In this document: positions 11,298-23,739 of the stretch, one piece after another
Position numbering within the stretch: the first letter of the stretch is position 1
Layout of the letters: each line of letters opens with the position of its first letter
Assembly: GCA_033032865.1 (NCBI GenBank)
Contig: JAWHQI010000049.1
Location: forward strand, 1,984,001 to 2,048,000
Length of the DNA stretch: 64,000 nucleotides
Direction: 5' to 3'
Source of the DNA: Dactylorhiza incarnata
Lineage: Eukaryota; Streptophyta; Magnoliopsida; Asparagales; Orchidaceae
Notes under the pieces: model-generated
Seen by the model: only the letters and a program-made list of their open reading frames with translations
What the model was told of the DNA's origin: nothing
Database searches by the model: none
Program-made: the position numbers and the translations under genes

Positions 11298-11804
11298 CAA
11301 CCTGCACCACTTCTCACCGTGCTTAAAGTTTAAACGAAATTGATGTGCCGGATCACGGCTAAACCTTGTCATTGTAGGTTCATGGAATGGGTCTCTAGTC
11401 CTATGACGGAATTTAGTGAACTCCATCGGGTCCAAACCCATATGGGAGTAGTGCGGGGACAGCCCCATTCCTAAAGTTGTGCTCATAGGCTAGGGGAAGA
11501 CAAATCTGACTTAAATTTTATAGAAACGTAATTTTATTCCCGCCTGATAACTAGGGTAAATTATGATATTTTTTTATTTTAATGCAGAAAATAGAGTGAG
11601 GATTGTCCAAAATTTTTTTATTGATTTTCGACAAAAATTTCAGATTTCAGACCGCTATTCGCACACCGCAGAAAGTCAATTTTTTTTAATTTTGATTTCA
11701 GATTTTTTTTGGGAAAAATGTGGGTGCAAGTGTCCTACAAGAAAAACGATGAGGATTGTGCCAATTAAGAAACCGGCACTAACCTGACTTTGATACCAAA
11801 TTGA
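11298..11804 (-). pseudogene. G1 5' internal region: start of protease, leader and primer-binding site
   Basis: After removal of C1 the minus-strand frame ending FKHGEKWCRL continues into the protease remnant at 3309. Upstream to the primer-binding site only about 300 bp remain, so gag is missing or too decayed to see. The minus strand has TTTGGTATCAAAGTC at about 11785-11800, matching the complement of initiator-Met tRNA, and the LTR end CCTACA lies 4 bases beyond it. Confidence 0.65.
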
Positions 11805-13104
11805 TGTAGGCCACTACATTCACAACGCCCGTTCGTATCGTAACTAGTTAACCACGCGAGACTAAAGAAGAATAATGCAAATGCAAGCCGCACAGTGCAA
11901 GTGCACCGGACTAGGCAAAGAGAAACACTTGCCACACGAAGGTTGCCAAACCTCTTGAGATCTCCCAAGGGCGATGAGCCAATGTTTGATCAAGCAAAAG
12001 GACCCACCCGACCGGAACAAGCTATGCGTCGTACCAAAGAGATCCACCGAAAAATTACGATTTCGGAAAACGGTTGATCTCTCCCAACAAAAAGTGGGGT
12101 TCACCACGCCCCTTCGAAAGATAAAAGATAAGGATGCAATGCAAGACTCGTAATGGAGAAAACCAACGAAAAATTCAACGGTGATACGAAGTTCACGCCA
12201 AAATTTCACCACACAATAATCTAAGAAAGAGAAGCACTTTGTGGATAGTTCTATACCCGCTTGAGATTGGATTGGCCTCAAGCAACTAAAAGCCCGGTCG
12301 TCGTTCTACGGTTCCGCCAGAGTTGCATCGTCGGCGAGAGATTTGAACACCGTTTTCGCCATCACACCGTTGCCGGTTCACGTCAAACTACACTAGCACC
12401 TTCGGAGGAGTTATCCAAGCCGAGGAGGAGTCTTGCTTGAAGTGGGGGTTGCTTTCCGAGAGGGAGAAGGGGATGGCCGAAACTTGGACAGGCTTAGTGA
12501 GGGGCGACCTCTTTTAGCCGAACTAGGGCAAATGAGGGGTGCGGCCTCCTTGACTGAGACGGAGCAGGAGAGGGGAAGGGAGGGCGGTTTACCCTTGGCT
12601 GGTCGAGAGAAAGAGAGACACTGGAAGGGGCGGCCTCCTTGGCCGATCGAGAGAAAGAGAGGGAGAGGGAGGGTTCGGCCTCACCTTGGCCGATCGAGAG
12701 AAAGAGCGAGAGAGGGAGGGTCCGGCCTCCTTGCCGATCGAGAGAAAGAGAGGGAGAGGGAGGGTCGACCTCCTTGCCGATCGAGAGAAAGAGAGGGAGA
12801 GGGAGGGTCGGCCTCCTTGCCAATCGAGAGAAAGAGAGGGAGAGGGAGGGTCGGCCTCCTTGCCGATCGAGAGAAAGAGAGGGACGGTAGAGAGGGAGGG
12901 AAGGAGAGAGTCGGCTAGTGCAAGAGAGATTAGATTAGCTTTTTTTTTTCTTTCATCAATTCTACTAAATCCTTCATCAAAAATGCCTTATATAAGGCTT
13001 ACAAGAGTTCAGGCTAAACGCAGGCCAAAGTAAAAAGAGTTCAAATTAAAATACACCAATAATTTAAATGCTTCAAAATTTAAATGCTTCAAATATAAAA
13101 TATT
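11805..13104 (-). repeat. G1 right LTR (5' LTR)
   Basis: The inner end (TGTAGG on plus, CCTACA on minus) is next to the primer-binding site. The outer part from 12597 matches 1-480. It contains the minisatellite (12642-12905) and the palindromic TATA region at 12985-12998. The outer border is approximate: homology to the left copy does not stop at an LTR end but runs on into coding sequence to about 13228. Confidence 0.65.
12642..12905. repeat. 43-47 bp minisatellite inside the G1 right LTR
   Basis: Six units start at 12642, 12689, 12733, 12776, 12819 (variant GCCAATCG) and 12862, one more than in the left LTR. The difference is a one-unit copy-number change between the two LTRs of one element. 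Confidence 0.9.
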
Positions 13105-13228
13105 AAGTCTTGTGCCGAGGGCGGAGGTTATAGCGGCGATGGCGACGGGAGTCCTTGGTTGATGACCTCCCTCATCCGTAAGCGTGCTTGCATCAAAATC
13201 TTCAAGTTGTGGGCCGTCGTCTTCATCA
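13105..13228 (-). pseudogene. Second copy of the G1 polyprotein C-terminus, truncated
   Basis: The minus strand reads DEDDGPQLEDFDASTLTDEGGH and then decays, as in the C-terminal end at 495-620. This is internal sequence lying outside the G1 right LTR, where unrelated flank is expected. It stops abruptly at about 13228, where G2 begins. It implies a second G1 unit that once shared this LTR. Confidence 0.75.
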
Positions 13229-13590
13229 CAAAAACCTTTCGAAATCAAAACAGACGCATCAGGAATCAGCATAGGAGCAGTATTACTGCAACAACAAAGA
13301 TCAATAGCCTATTTCAGCAAGAAACTAACTCCCTTAATGCAAAAGAAATCAGCTTATGTTAGGGAGATGTATGCCATCACTACAGCAGTGTCTAAGTGGC
13401 GACAATACCTCCTAGGACACCCATTCATAATATACACAGATCATCGAAGCCTTCATCACCTTGTCACACAAGATCTACATACACCAGAGCAACAAAGTTT
13501 TTTTCGAAATTATTAGGTTATGACTATGTTATCAAATATAAGACGGGAAAACAAAATTTGGTGGCTGATACACTATCCGAGTCACCTTAA
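13229..13590 (+). pseudogene. G2 RNase H domain
   Basis: The frame opens with KPFEIKTDASGISIGAVL, then IAYFSKKL, YVREMYAITTAVSKWRQYLLG and IIYTDHRSLHHL, the RNase H module of Ty3/gypsy elements. TDASG and YTDHRSL hold acidic active-site residues. A frameshift near 13513 moves the end (YDYVIKYKTGKQNLVADTLS) to another frame. It begins in mid-domain, so the RT is lost. Confidence 0.85.
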
Positions 13591-13789
13591 TCCCAGAATA
13601 TCAGTCCCCAACAAGCCTCAACACTATGACTATTCCCATCTCACCATTACTGGATAACCTGCCAACAGCCTATAAAACAGACCTATATACACAACAACTT
13701 ATTGATTTAATAAACACAAAGCCAACAACAGTACCCGACTGGACCCTTAAGGGCCAATACATATACCACAAACAATGAATATACATCCC

Positions 13790-14983
13790 ACAAAACTCCA
13801 CATTAAGAAAAAAACTACTACATGAGGCACACGATAGCTATTTGGGAGGACATTCTGGGACTAAGGGCACCACATACCGTCTACAACAACAGTAGTACTG
13901 GCCTAATATGCTAAATGATGTTAAGGAATTTATTAAGAAATGTGATTTGTGTCAAAGAGCAAAACCCAACAATCATCTACCATACGGGTTACTACAACCC
14001 ATACCCACCCCAACAAAGCTCTGGGCAGATCTAACCATGGATTTTATCACTAATTTACCAACATCAAATTCATTCACCAATATAATGGTAGTGGTGGATC
14101 ATTTTTCTAAAGCTGCACACTTTGTTCCTATAAAAGGTCCCTTAACAGGGCCAAACACAGCAAATCTATTCCGGGATAACATAGGAAAAATCCATGGCAT
14201 CCCAGAATCCATTATCACAGACCGCGATTCAATTTTTTTAAGCCATTTTTGGACAGAACTATTCAAAAATCAAGGAACAAACCTCAAATATAGTTCTGCA
14301 TATCATCCACAAACAGATGGATTAACTAAAAGGGTTTATCGATCCTTAGAACAATATCTGCGTTTGTTCACAAATAGAAATCCAAAAAATGGTCCCTATA
14401 TTTGAGTTTAGCAGAATATCACTTCAACACCACGTTTAATTCCTCGACCGGCATGACCCCATATGAGATCATGTTCGGTCGGCCTCCTTCGGGGTTACTC
14501 TCTTATTGTGCAGGTGCTACAAGCAATGAAGCTGTGGACACAACACTCCAGAAAAGGGACAAACTTCTACAACAACTCAAACACAACCTCGCAAAATCAC
14601 AGCAATGAATGAAATCAATGGCTGATAAAAAGAGGAAGGATATCGAATTCAAGGAAGGCGACTGGGCCCTCTTAAAACTGCATCCATACCGTCAACTTTC
14701 CCTGGGACGGACAATCAACAGGAAGTTGAATTTAAAATACTATGGGCCATATAAAATACTGGAGCTCATCGACAAAACAACATGCCGTCTCAACCTCCCT
14801 CCAGAAGCAAAGATACACAACGTTTTTCATGTGTCCTTGTTGAAACCCTACATCGGCAACCCCGGCCATCCAGTGATCACTCTTCCAGATCTACACTGGA
14901 AATTAACCCCCTTCACCGACCACTTGCAATCCTTGTCAAGCGCAAAATTTTGCGGCAAGGACAAGATATCACTCAGGTCCTAG
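13790..14983 (+). pseudogene. G2 integrase (H2C2, core, GPY/F)
   Basis: A zinc-binding H2C2 region (HDSYLGGHSGTKGT...CDLCQRAK) has a stop at about 13893. The core follows: LWADLTMDFI, ITDRDSIF and HPQTDGLTKRVYRSLEQYL. In active relatives the last motif is QTERVNRSLEQ, so the catalytic Glu appears replaced by Lys. Stops also fall near 14402 and 14606. The GPY/F region (LKYYGPYKILE) and HNVFHVSLLKPY follow. The protein would have inserted the element's cDNA into the host genome. Confidence 0.85.
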
Positions 14984-15159
14984 TTCAGTGGGAAGGTCTA
15001 CCCCCAGTGGATAACAATTGGGAGGACCTCACAGCCCTGGCAGAGTTCCCTCACCTACAACAACTACATATTTCTACCGCATGGAACATGAAGAAAAAAC
15101 GAGGCCAGCGCATAGCACGCCCTACAAAAATCCCTTGGCCCACGCCAGGATCCAACTAA
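14900..15159 (+). pseudogene. G2 chromodomain and basic tail
   Basis: In the frame offset from GPY/F the translation reads VKRKILRQGQDITQVLVQWEGLPPVDNNWEDLTAL, a good chromodomain match with the aromatic and acidic positions of the fold. It is followed by a basic tail. A frameshift separates it from the integrase frame. Confidence 0.75.
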
Positions 15160-15579
15160 AACAAACCAGATCTGGAACAAAGCACGCAGGAGGAACAAAA
15201 AGTAACAAAAAAAGAAAGGGGGAACATTCAACACGAAGAAGGAAAAGTCGTCCAGCACAAGTGCAGAAGCATAAAAAGGAGAAGAGGCAACCAGAATCAC
15301 CTACAAAATCAACAAATCGCATAGATCCAGCAAATTATTACCTTCCAACGACAGATCTCCTCCATGCAATGAGCAAGTACAGGAATCATCCATGATCTGT
15401 TCTTCCTTTCAGTATACAAAGCCTCCATCATTTTCCCGTCATCTCCAGCCCTGCAAAGGAGGAGATCCACAGTCTTCTTCCCCAACCAGCTAGGGCACTC
15501 AAAGTTTTTTTTTCCAGTGGCGGCCAAGACAGAAATGCGATCAAACGTTGCGGACAACGTTTTAATAGGAGGAGAGTAA
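15160..15579 (+). other. G2 3' untranslated region with polypurine tract
   Basis: About 420 bp, A-rich at first, with no convincing coding sequence. AGGAGGAGAG at about 15567-15576 lies just before the LTR start and is a good plus-strand primer site. Confidence 0.55.
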
Positions 15580-16254
15580 TGTTATAATATTATTTCTGCG
15601 GTGCAGCTTAAGCCAAACATCCAACAACTATAATTACACCAGCTGTCTCAAGAACAAAATGGGCACGCCAAACGAGAAGAAATGAAGTCAAAGCAATATA
15701 GCCAGCGGCCTTCACGAAGATCCAATGTAATAATCCAACGGCCAGAATTAACACAAAAGATCCAACGGCTACATCAATTATCAAAGGCTGCATTTACAAA
15801 GCTCTGATGAAATGACACGTGGATACACATCATTGCCAATTGCAACGACATTCTTGTAATAAGTTCCTTATAAATATATACGTAGGCTGTAATAATTTTT
15901 AAGATTGGAATTAATAAAGACTTTCTTCTCTCCCTCAACTCTTGCTTTCTCTCTCGTCTCTGGCCACCCTCCCCGACCTTCATTCCCGTTACGTTATTGC
16001 AACACCATCTCTTGCTATAATGCCGGTCACTCAATTCATGTTAATATTACCTACCAACCTCCAAGTTTTTCCCTCGACTACAAATAGTAGAATCCTTAGA
16101 TAGGATGGTTTGCAACTTTTGTAATCCCCTTAGATCCTTATGTTCAACTATTCCTCACCCCACAATTTATATATTATTGTTCTGTAAACCATGTATTTGA
16201 TATTATATATATGTGTTATGCTAACCTGTTTCTAGTATCATTGGTACTTTGACA
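15580..16254 (+). repeat. G2 3' LTR (right end uncertain)
   Basis: Starts TGTTATAATATT after the polypurine tract. TATAAATATATA at 15869 is the likely promoter TATA box. The end may be CTAGTATCA (16240) or TTTGACA (16254). There is no 5' copy in the window to fix it. TTGGTA follows 16240 and faintly resembles a primer-binding site. Confidence 0.55.
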
Positions 16255-17735
16255 GACGACGACACCCTCTCGAGCACCAACTTCTTGTCTTTCTGATGAT
16301 TCAACAACATTTGTCTTGCTCTGATGATGACACCCAACTTTTCACCATGGATAAAACATTTCCCACTTTCATCATCTTGTGCAACACTAACTGTGAATGC
16401 ATCTTTATCATCTCTGGCCAAATCAATGTAGTCGTAGCCTCTATATTTATTAGGTCTCCTCTACTAGTCACATCAATGACACACCTTCAAAAGCTTTGCG
16501 GCCATGACAATTACATATTACCACCCTCTAGTTAAACTAAGCTTCATTTGTTTGGCAGGAGCTACTTGTTCGACTAAATTTTTAAAGCATTCAAAAAAGT
16601 ACGACCAAGTCAACCAACAAATGTTTTTGTATCGCATCCTTCTATATCGAAGGTCCCACCTTGGATTAATTTAATAGAGCTATAACAAATGTTTTTGTAT
16701 AGCCTTTATATTTATATGTTTGATCCTCTCTACTATGGAGGTTAGGTTTTGTACTTCTCAATTCGTCAACCATCAAGATGATCTTGCTATACTCACTCAA
16801 TCCACCATCATCCTATCCCACATTACTGAATTCAGAACACTTTCCAAAGAAAATTATCTTTTACCTCACTTGTTCTTATGATGCAAAAATGAACACAAGT
16901 CATGGCATAACGAATGTCTTGTCCAACGATTTGCATGACACCGATGTTATTTCAACGATATCTTTGTTTATAGCATGAAATTGCATCTTCATTTTTTTCA
17001 CATCCTACGTGCTTTGTGAAATCTTTATGAGTTACTGCTTTCTTAAAGTATTTGTAAGTTACTGCCAGACAACTCCAGTCAAACGTCTACCTCAATGAGT
17101 TCATCTCTTCAATTGTATCTATATCATTTCAGACAAAATTTCAGCTATCATTGAGTGGCCACATCTCTTTACTACCAGACAACTCCAGTCAGCCGGAACT
17201 ATAGAATAGTTGGCAAATCTTTACATAAATTAATAGCATCCTTATCTTCTTCTTGGAAATATGGGTGACCAATGAAGATATCTAAAATAGAGTCATGTAA
17301 CTTGCCATTATAAGTATGTTGTATGACATGGGTCCAGTTGGTCTCCACTACATAAGACCTCATTAGATAGAGCGTCACTAGATGATATACAAAAAGTTAA
17401 CAGTAATGCATGTCAGTGGTCATCACATACATATCATGGGAAATATAATTTAAAAAATATGATTCTTCATGGTTATCAAAGAGCTAACAAGTAGACATTC
17501 ATACAATATTCAATAGTTCTCAATAGAATGCTCATTTACTTACAAGAACTTATAAACACCATTTTTAAGAGTTACAAACTTGCAATATACATGACATAAT
17601 TTGAAAGAATAATACATTATACATTTTCATTTGACTGAGTATCACACTTGATCCTTGGACAAGGGCTACAAAGACATGCATTCTTAAATGCATACACACA
17701 CATGCAAGTACAGACATGCAAACACACACATGCAA
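16255..17735. other. Unrecognised AT-rich stretch
   Basis: No ORF, RNA gene or element end is recognisable. Small local repeats are present: CAGACAACTCCAGTCA at about 17066 and 17177, and CAAATGTTTTTGTAT at about 16618 and 16686. It is probably decayed transposon or plain intergenic DNA. Confidence 0.5.
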
Positions 17736-17960
<225 letters not shown>

Positions 17961-18154
17961 CACTAACCCCCCCACACACACAAGTGCGCACATAAAATAA
18001 GAGTAAATATAGTATGTACAACATGGATGTAAAAGTAGAGCCATGATTAATGGTTAGCAACAACAAATGAATAGATTTTTATAAAATGGTTCATCGTTCA
18101 AACATCATTGCATTAACCTTAGCTCTAATATAATATGTATCATAGGGATACATG

Positions 18155-21100
18155 TGTAAGACCCCATTTTTTTCTTTTCAAACCCGGGGTCTTATGCCCA
18201 GAACAGCTGTTTTGCGGTGACACCATCACTCGGGAGGGTTGCCACTACAAAACGTCGATCCTGCCGTCAATATCAATCACAGAAAAAGTAAAGTATAACA
18301 AACTTTGGAGAAGACAAGTCCACATCACATAAAAAGTAAATCATCATAAAGAGATGTCCAAAGGAAGTAACTGAAATAAAAGATAGAAATAACAAGGGCT
18401 CCTTCTAGATACATCAAATCCTCACTACATAGACGCTCGCGGAAGCATAAAATACTAGAACTAAACGATGCTCACAGATCCTGCCAATGGTGCTCCGGTG
18501 CTAGACTGCCCCGTCTCCATCTGCACCGGCCTCTGGTGCTGCAGCATCTCCTCGGTCCCCAAAAATGATAAGGTCCACCGACCGTTAGTCAAAAAGACTA
18601 AGCCAATCCCCCACCCCTCCCCCGGTGACTCCAAGGCACCGTGCGGGAGGAATGAAGCGGAGGTCGACAAGGGGTGTAAACAATAGCAGGTGATGGGGTA
18701 TGATCTACAGGGAATGTCTACCACTACGCAATATATACCATAACTAAAGCAGTAAGTAAAGTAAAGTACGAACAAGTAATGTAAACAAGTAGAGCAAACA
18801 TATAAAGGTAAGTAAGGAAAAGTAACCGTTAATTTATAGGAATGCCCACACAAACCAATAGACCAAGGGGTCGTTTAGCAGGATCTATCGTATAAGAAGT
18901 CCCATAACCGACTTATACGATAGGGGTAGGGGTTGAAATGCAATGTTGATGCCATATCATGCAAGGTATGCAGTTAAATGTTATGTTCACACAAGTGCAA
19001 CTCACACACTATGACTCAATGCGAACAGACCTTTTGTTCCCCCTTTTTGGAGCTAGCAAAACTCCCAGGATACTCCCGTAGTGGCAAACGGAAGCGATGG
19101 GTTGGGCCTCGCCCACCTCTAGGTTGGTATTTTCACTACCTAACCTAGACCTAATGTACGCCTTAATGCTAAGAACACAACAATGGAGCAACTGCGTACT
19201 CTTGCTGGTTAGACCACCAGACTTGTTTTGGTAAAGGGTTATCCACACTTACCGAGCCCAAGTATTAATATCGGTAAAACGACCATCAACACTAAGGACC
19301 CACCACCTTATGCACATGCAAACATGTTTCCAACTATCTCCGAGCCATAAGCTCCCCGGGAAAACCCGTCCGACACAATAAACATGGTCGAGTCACAAGC
19401 TCACCAGACTAATTTAGTCTACTGCTACAACCACCGAGCCTACCGCTCGTAAGACCAAACCGACTAAAGCACCCATGTCAAAGGAGTGTGAGTGAGTATA
19501 TTACTAGTTAATCTTATATAACAACTTAACCCCACAATTTATGGTTAACCTTGGACTTCCCGAGGGTTACCATGTAAGGGGCTCGCTACGGTACTAGGAA
19601 CTATACTGGGATGACACCCCAAGGCTCCCTTTCTCAAGGCATTTAATGTTATGGGTTTCTACCCATATGCCTAAGCCTCTTACCATTTCACTTGTATTAA
19701 CCCTAGGTGGTTTATGATATGCTAGGGGAAAGACGATCTTTCGTCAATCCCAAGCACGACCTTACCCTTAGCTCACCTAGCACTCTTATCTCCTAAACCC
19801 CTTCTTGATGACCTCAACCTCTTCATCCTGACCATGTACACGAACTACATTCCACCACCACTTGGTAGGGCCCTAAATACCCAAGTTTCACATTTTTACT
19901 ATACGCAGACCAAACTATCTATATGAAGCTAATAAGTAGAACTACTCCAAATATTCATCCACATGACACAAGATTTTTACTGGAGGACTATCATGGCATT
20001 ATAAGACTAAATCCAGTGATTCATATTTTTCCTTAACATTTTAGAATTTATTTTAATTTCTCCAATATTTGCCAAATATGAATATGAACATGAAGTGTAA
20101 GGTATTCTTATGATACGACTCCCATTAAATTAAGATAAATCTATCATGCTAAAATAACAGTAAGTACAGAGTGACCCAATTTTACAATCAGGAATTGCCC
20201 ACTAATTACAATATTTAGCATCTATCCAAAGTTGGAGGTTAATGAAGGAACCATCAAAATTACTTATCCTGAAATTATGGGAAAATTACTTGACCTTTTT
20301 ATTAATCAGAAAAGTTCACTGGCCAAATTTCAGAATTTATAAAGGCAAATTAATCACATAAATGAATATTCCAAAGAAACACTGTCTTGGGAAAATTGTG
20401 AAGGAACCTACTGTTAAATAACTCCAAAAATTATGAAAGAAATAGTAGATCTCCAATATGTTCATAAAGACTTGCTGACTGAATTTCACAATTTATGGAA
20501 ATCATTTTCTCACCTAAATTAATATTCCAAATAAATCCTAATATGAACATGTTGTGAAGTAGCCTACTGATAACAGTCTAAAAATTATACAAAAATTTAC
20601 AAAGCTTCTTAGTGTCCTGAAATGTCCTATCACTAAGTTGCACAATTTTCGAGAGAGTTTTGGACCCTCAATTATATTTCTTAAGATTAGGTAAAATAAG
20701 TGTCTTGTGAATGAAGTGCTGGTTAAATCATCAAATTAATTTCACAAAAATTACCAGAGATCCATCATATGATTAAAAAATGCACTACCAAGGTTTCACC
20801 ATCATCCAAGGTCATTTGAGCATGTAAATTTCCTTTACAAGAAAAAGCCCTAAAGGGGTTATAATCTAATTTAAGGGGAATAAGTACTCCTAAAATTCTC
20901 TCAAACTTTTCTATGGCATTATTACACCCCATGAACATATCTACTAAGTCCCATGACCATTCTAGGACATTAGACCACATGATCCTCACAAGGTTCTATA
21001 TGCACCGCTTGGGATAAAGCTAGGTTCCTAGGGCATATCCACGTCCACACCACTCCAAATCACTCATGGGGGTGTCTTAGGTGATCCTAAGCGAGTGGCC

Positions 21101-23174
21101 AATGTTTCAACTCATGTTGATGAGTTTTGACCACCATACCCCAAGATAAACACCATACCCTAATTTTGACCTAGTTTGACCCAACATGGGTTAACTAATA
21201 TCCCAACTAAATCAGTCCTTAATGGGCTGAAATTTTTAACAAGGTCATATATTAACCCTAAGAAGCAACCACCAAAATTTGGAGGGCATTGGAGGTCATT
21301 TAACCCAATAATTAAATAGTATATGAATTATGAAATTATTACAAAAACCTTAGAAAAATGTTCTCCTAAAATTCCCATCTTTGGGTCTGATGTGTGTGTA
21401 GGTGTAAAAAGCATATGTTTTAAATATCAAGGCCATACCCTTTAACAATAGCAAGTTATTCAAGAATTTGTGACTGTCCTACCCTTGGGACCAGTCCCAC
21501 AAAAATGGCTCTACAAGGAGCTACAGTGCCCTTATTGGCATGAAACAAATTTTGGATTAATATACACACCCAATGCTACAACTTTGATGTTGGGCACTTT
21601 TTCATTTGAGGGGTCCTAGTATTTTTAATAATTAAAACAGAAAACTGCTAAATGTGTGACAGAAAATGATATAAACATTTCATTCATTTAAATAAATCTG
21701 CACAAATCTTAAAGCAGGAATGGATGGCATAGGGTTATCCCCTTCCTCTGGCCAACAACCAGGATTGCCCGTGCCTGGGTGAACTTTGTCCCAATTTTCC
21801 CGGCCACCAGAGCGCCGCCCCGGCCAGCCAATGCCACCACCACCTTCGTTGAGGTGGTGGCTGGAGATAGGAGGTGGTTGGCCAGCCAGAGGTGGCCGGA
21901 ACAGGGACATTTTGTGGGGGAAAGAGGGATCGAAATGAGCCCTCTAGGAAATGTGATCCGAGCCCAATTGAGCTCAGATCAAGCCCTGAAACATCAGAAT
22001 ATCTAGCATTAGAGGAGAGGAAGCGGATCTGACCTGTGTGGGGGCTTGGTGGCGCGTATTTCAGCGAGTCGCCATGGCCGGAGGTGGAGCTTTTGGCGCC
22101 ATGTCAATCCTAGCTTCTGGTGCTCGATTTCTTCAGGGAAGAGGGGGGTTTCAATCCTTTCTGACCTCTGAAGGTGTTAAAGAGATCAATTGGGGGAGGG
22201 GAGGGGACATGGCATCAATTGCCATTAACACCATTAATGGTGATTTCGGCCATCTCTAATTCTCCCCTAATTCAGCTCCCCTGGCCATAGAAACTTCAAG
22301 ATTATGTTTGTAACTAAAGGGGGGAGGTGAATGCTCACCAATTGGGGAGGGATTGAAGGGTCTATTGCATTCAATCAGCATGAATGTTCTCCTTCTCTCT
22401 CCAATTTGGGGGAAACCTCCATTTTCTCTCTCCTAGCTGACTCTCTTCAAATTGAATGGCCAACTCAGCATCATTCAATCAATATTAGGTGGTGGACCAC
22501 ACCAATTGGGTTTAACTCAAGTGTATTGGGTTCAATTTGGGTAAAGTAGGTCATTTTGACCTAAATTTAGGATAATGTTGACTTTGGTCAAATTGACCAC
22601 TTGGGTTGACCACAATGGGTGGGTAGTGACCCATTGGACTCCCCTATGGGTTAGGAAGGTTTGGGTGGAGTCAATTTGGTAAGGTGAGGGTGAATTGCCC
22701 CTTAATAGGGCACTTTTGACCAAATTAGGGATAGAGTTGACTTTGGTAAAATTGGCTAAATTGGAGGTCCCATGAAGGGGATATTTGGTTCATTAGGTCC
22801 CTAGTATCCTTTTAAGTGTAGGGGAAAGGTCAATTTGGCATGGTGGAGGCCAATTGACCCTAATTGAGTTAGTTTGACCAATCTAGGGTTAGGGTTGAGT
22901 TTAGCCAATTCGGCCTCTTTGGTTGACCCTAATGGATCCTTGGTGCTCCAAGAAGACCCCTAATGGGTTAGGGATGCTAGGGTGGTGTCAAGGTTCAAGG
23001 TGAGACACTAAAGTCCAACCCTAGGCTTGGTATCTGCAAATTGCTATATGCAGACCACTTAGGTTTTCTTCTTCTTGCCTAGGTTCACATGACCTTAAAT
23101 TCTTCCTCTGGTTTTGTCATGACCTAGTGATGACAAAACCAACTTAGGGGTCTAGTTGTTTGGGGGATGTTACA
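18155..23174 (-). repeat. G3 3' LTR, about 5 kb
   Basis: On the minus strand the LTR starts TGTAACATCCCCCAAAC at 23174, about 95 bp beyond the polyprotein stop, and ends GGGGTCTTACA at 18155. No second complete copy is present, so length rests on these ends and on the absence of a recognisable boundary between them. A related LTR start in the plus direction is at 62194. The interior has no convincing gene. A GC-rich stretch lies at 21730-21960. Some nested insertion cannot be excluded. Confidence 0.6.
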
Positions 23175-23270
23175 AACCCAATACATAAAAATAAAAATTT
23201 CATCCTCGAAATTCAGGTTAAGCCTGTGGGGTTTCTACTACAAGTTAGAAAATGTAACATCCCAGAAAAA
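23175..23270 (-). other. G3 3' untranslated spacer before the LTR
   Basis: On the minus strand this reads ATTTCGAGGATGAAAT and then into the LTR start, which resembles the pol-LTR spacer of Del/Tekay-type elements. No classical polypurine tract is visible. Confidence 0.5.
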
Positions 23271-23702
23271 TTAAATTATACCTGTCGTAAATAGTTCCGG
23301 GTACTTTTGCTGCATCAAGTCCAATGGTTCCCAGGTATGATCCTCCTGCCCATGATTCCTCCATAGGACCTTGACCAGTGGAAACTTCTTGCGCCGCAGG
23401 ACTCGTAACTCCGTATCGTCTATCCGAACTGGCTCAAGGTGAACCCATCGATCAGTAGCTACTGGCCCCTCTGTAGTAGATATATGTTGCTCTGGCCGAA
23501 GTAGAGCCTTCCTAAGTGAGGATACATGGAAAACATCGTGCAGTCCCTCCAACTCCGGCGGTAGCTCTAGTATGTAAGCCAAGGGACCGATCCGCTCCAT
23601 GATCCTATAAGGCCCCATATATCTCGGACTGAGCTTCTTCCGCCCGCGAACTCGCGAGACTCCATGCATCGGATGTATATTCAAGAAAACCCAATCTCCC
23701 AA
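23271..23702 (-). pseudogene. G3 integrase GPY/F and chromodomain
   Basis: The reading has a basic stretch, LSPRYMGPYRIMERIGPLAY (GPY/F), HDVFHVSSLRKA, then a chromodomain-like end: VRIDDTELRVLRRKKFPLVKVLWRNH, EDHTWEPLD, ELF. This is the usual C-terminus of Tekay/Del chromoviruses. It ends at a stop at 23271. A break near 23703-23740 separates it from the core. Confidence 0.85.
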
Positions 23703-23739
23703 CCTGGAACTCTACCATACGATGCCGCTCATCGTAATA

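Larger units (their letters stand above)
13229..16254 (+). mobile_element. G2: 5'-truncated Ty3/gypsy chromovirus
   Basis: Only the 3' half remains: RNase H, integrase, chromodomain, 3' untranslated region and a probable 3' LTR from about 15580. LTR, gag, protease and RT are absent on the left, where the element meets the truncated G1 fragment at 13228/13229. Several stops and a changed integrase residue show that it is inactive. Confidence 0.8.

Noticed and set aside
16241..16254. Primer-binding site after the G2 LTR, which would make it a 5' LTR of another copy
   Set aside because: Only TTGGTA matches the initiator-Met complement; the rest does not.
18461..22723. Short open frames within the 18155-23174 region as host genes
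   Set aside because: All are short, without motifs, on both strands, and inside what reads as one LTR.
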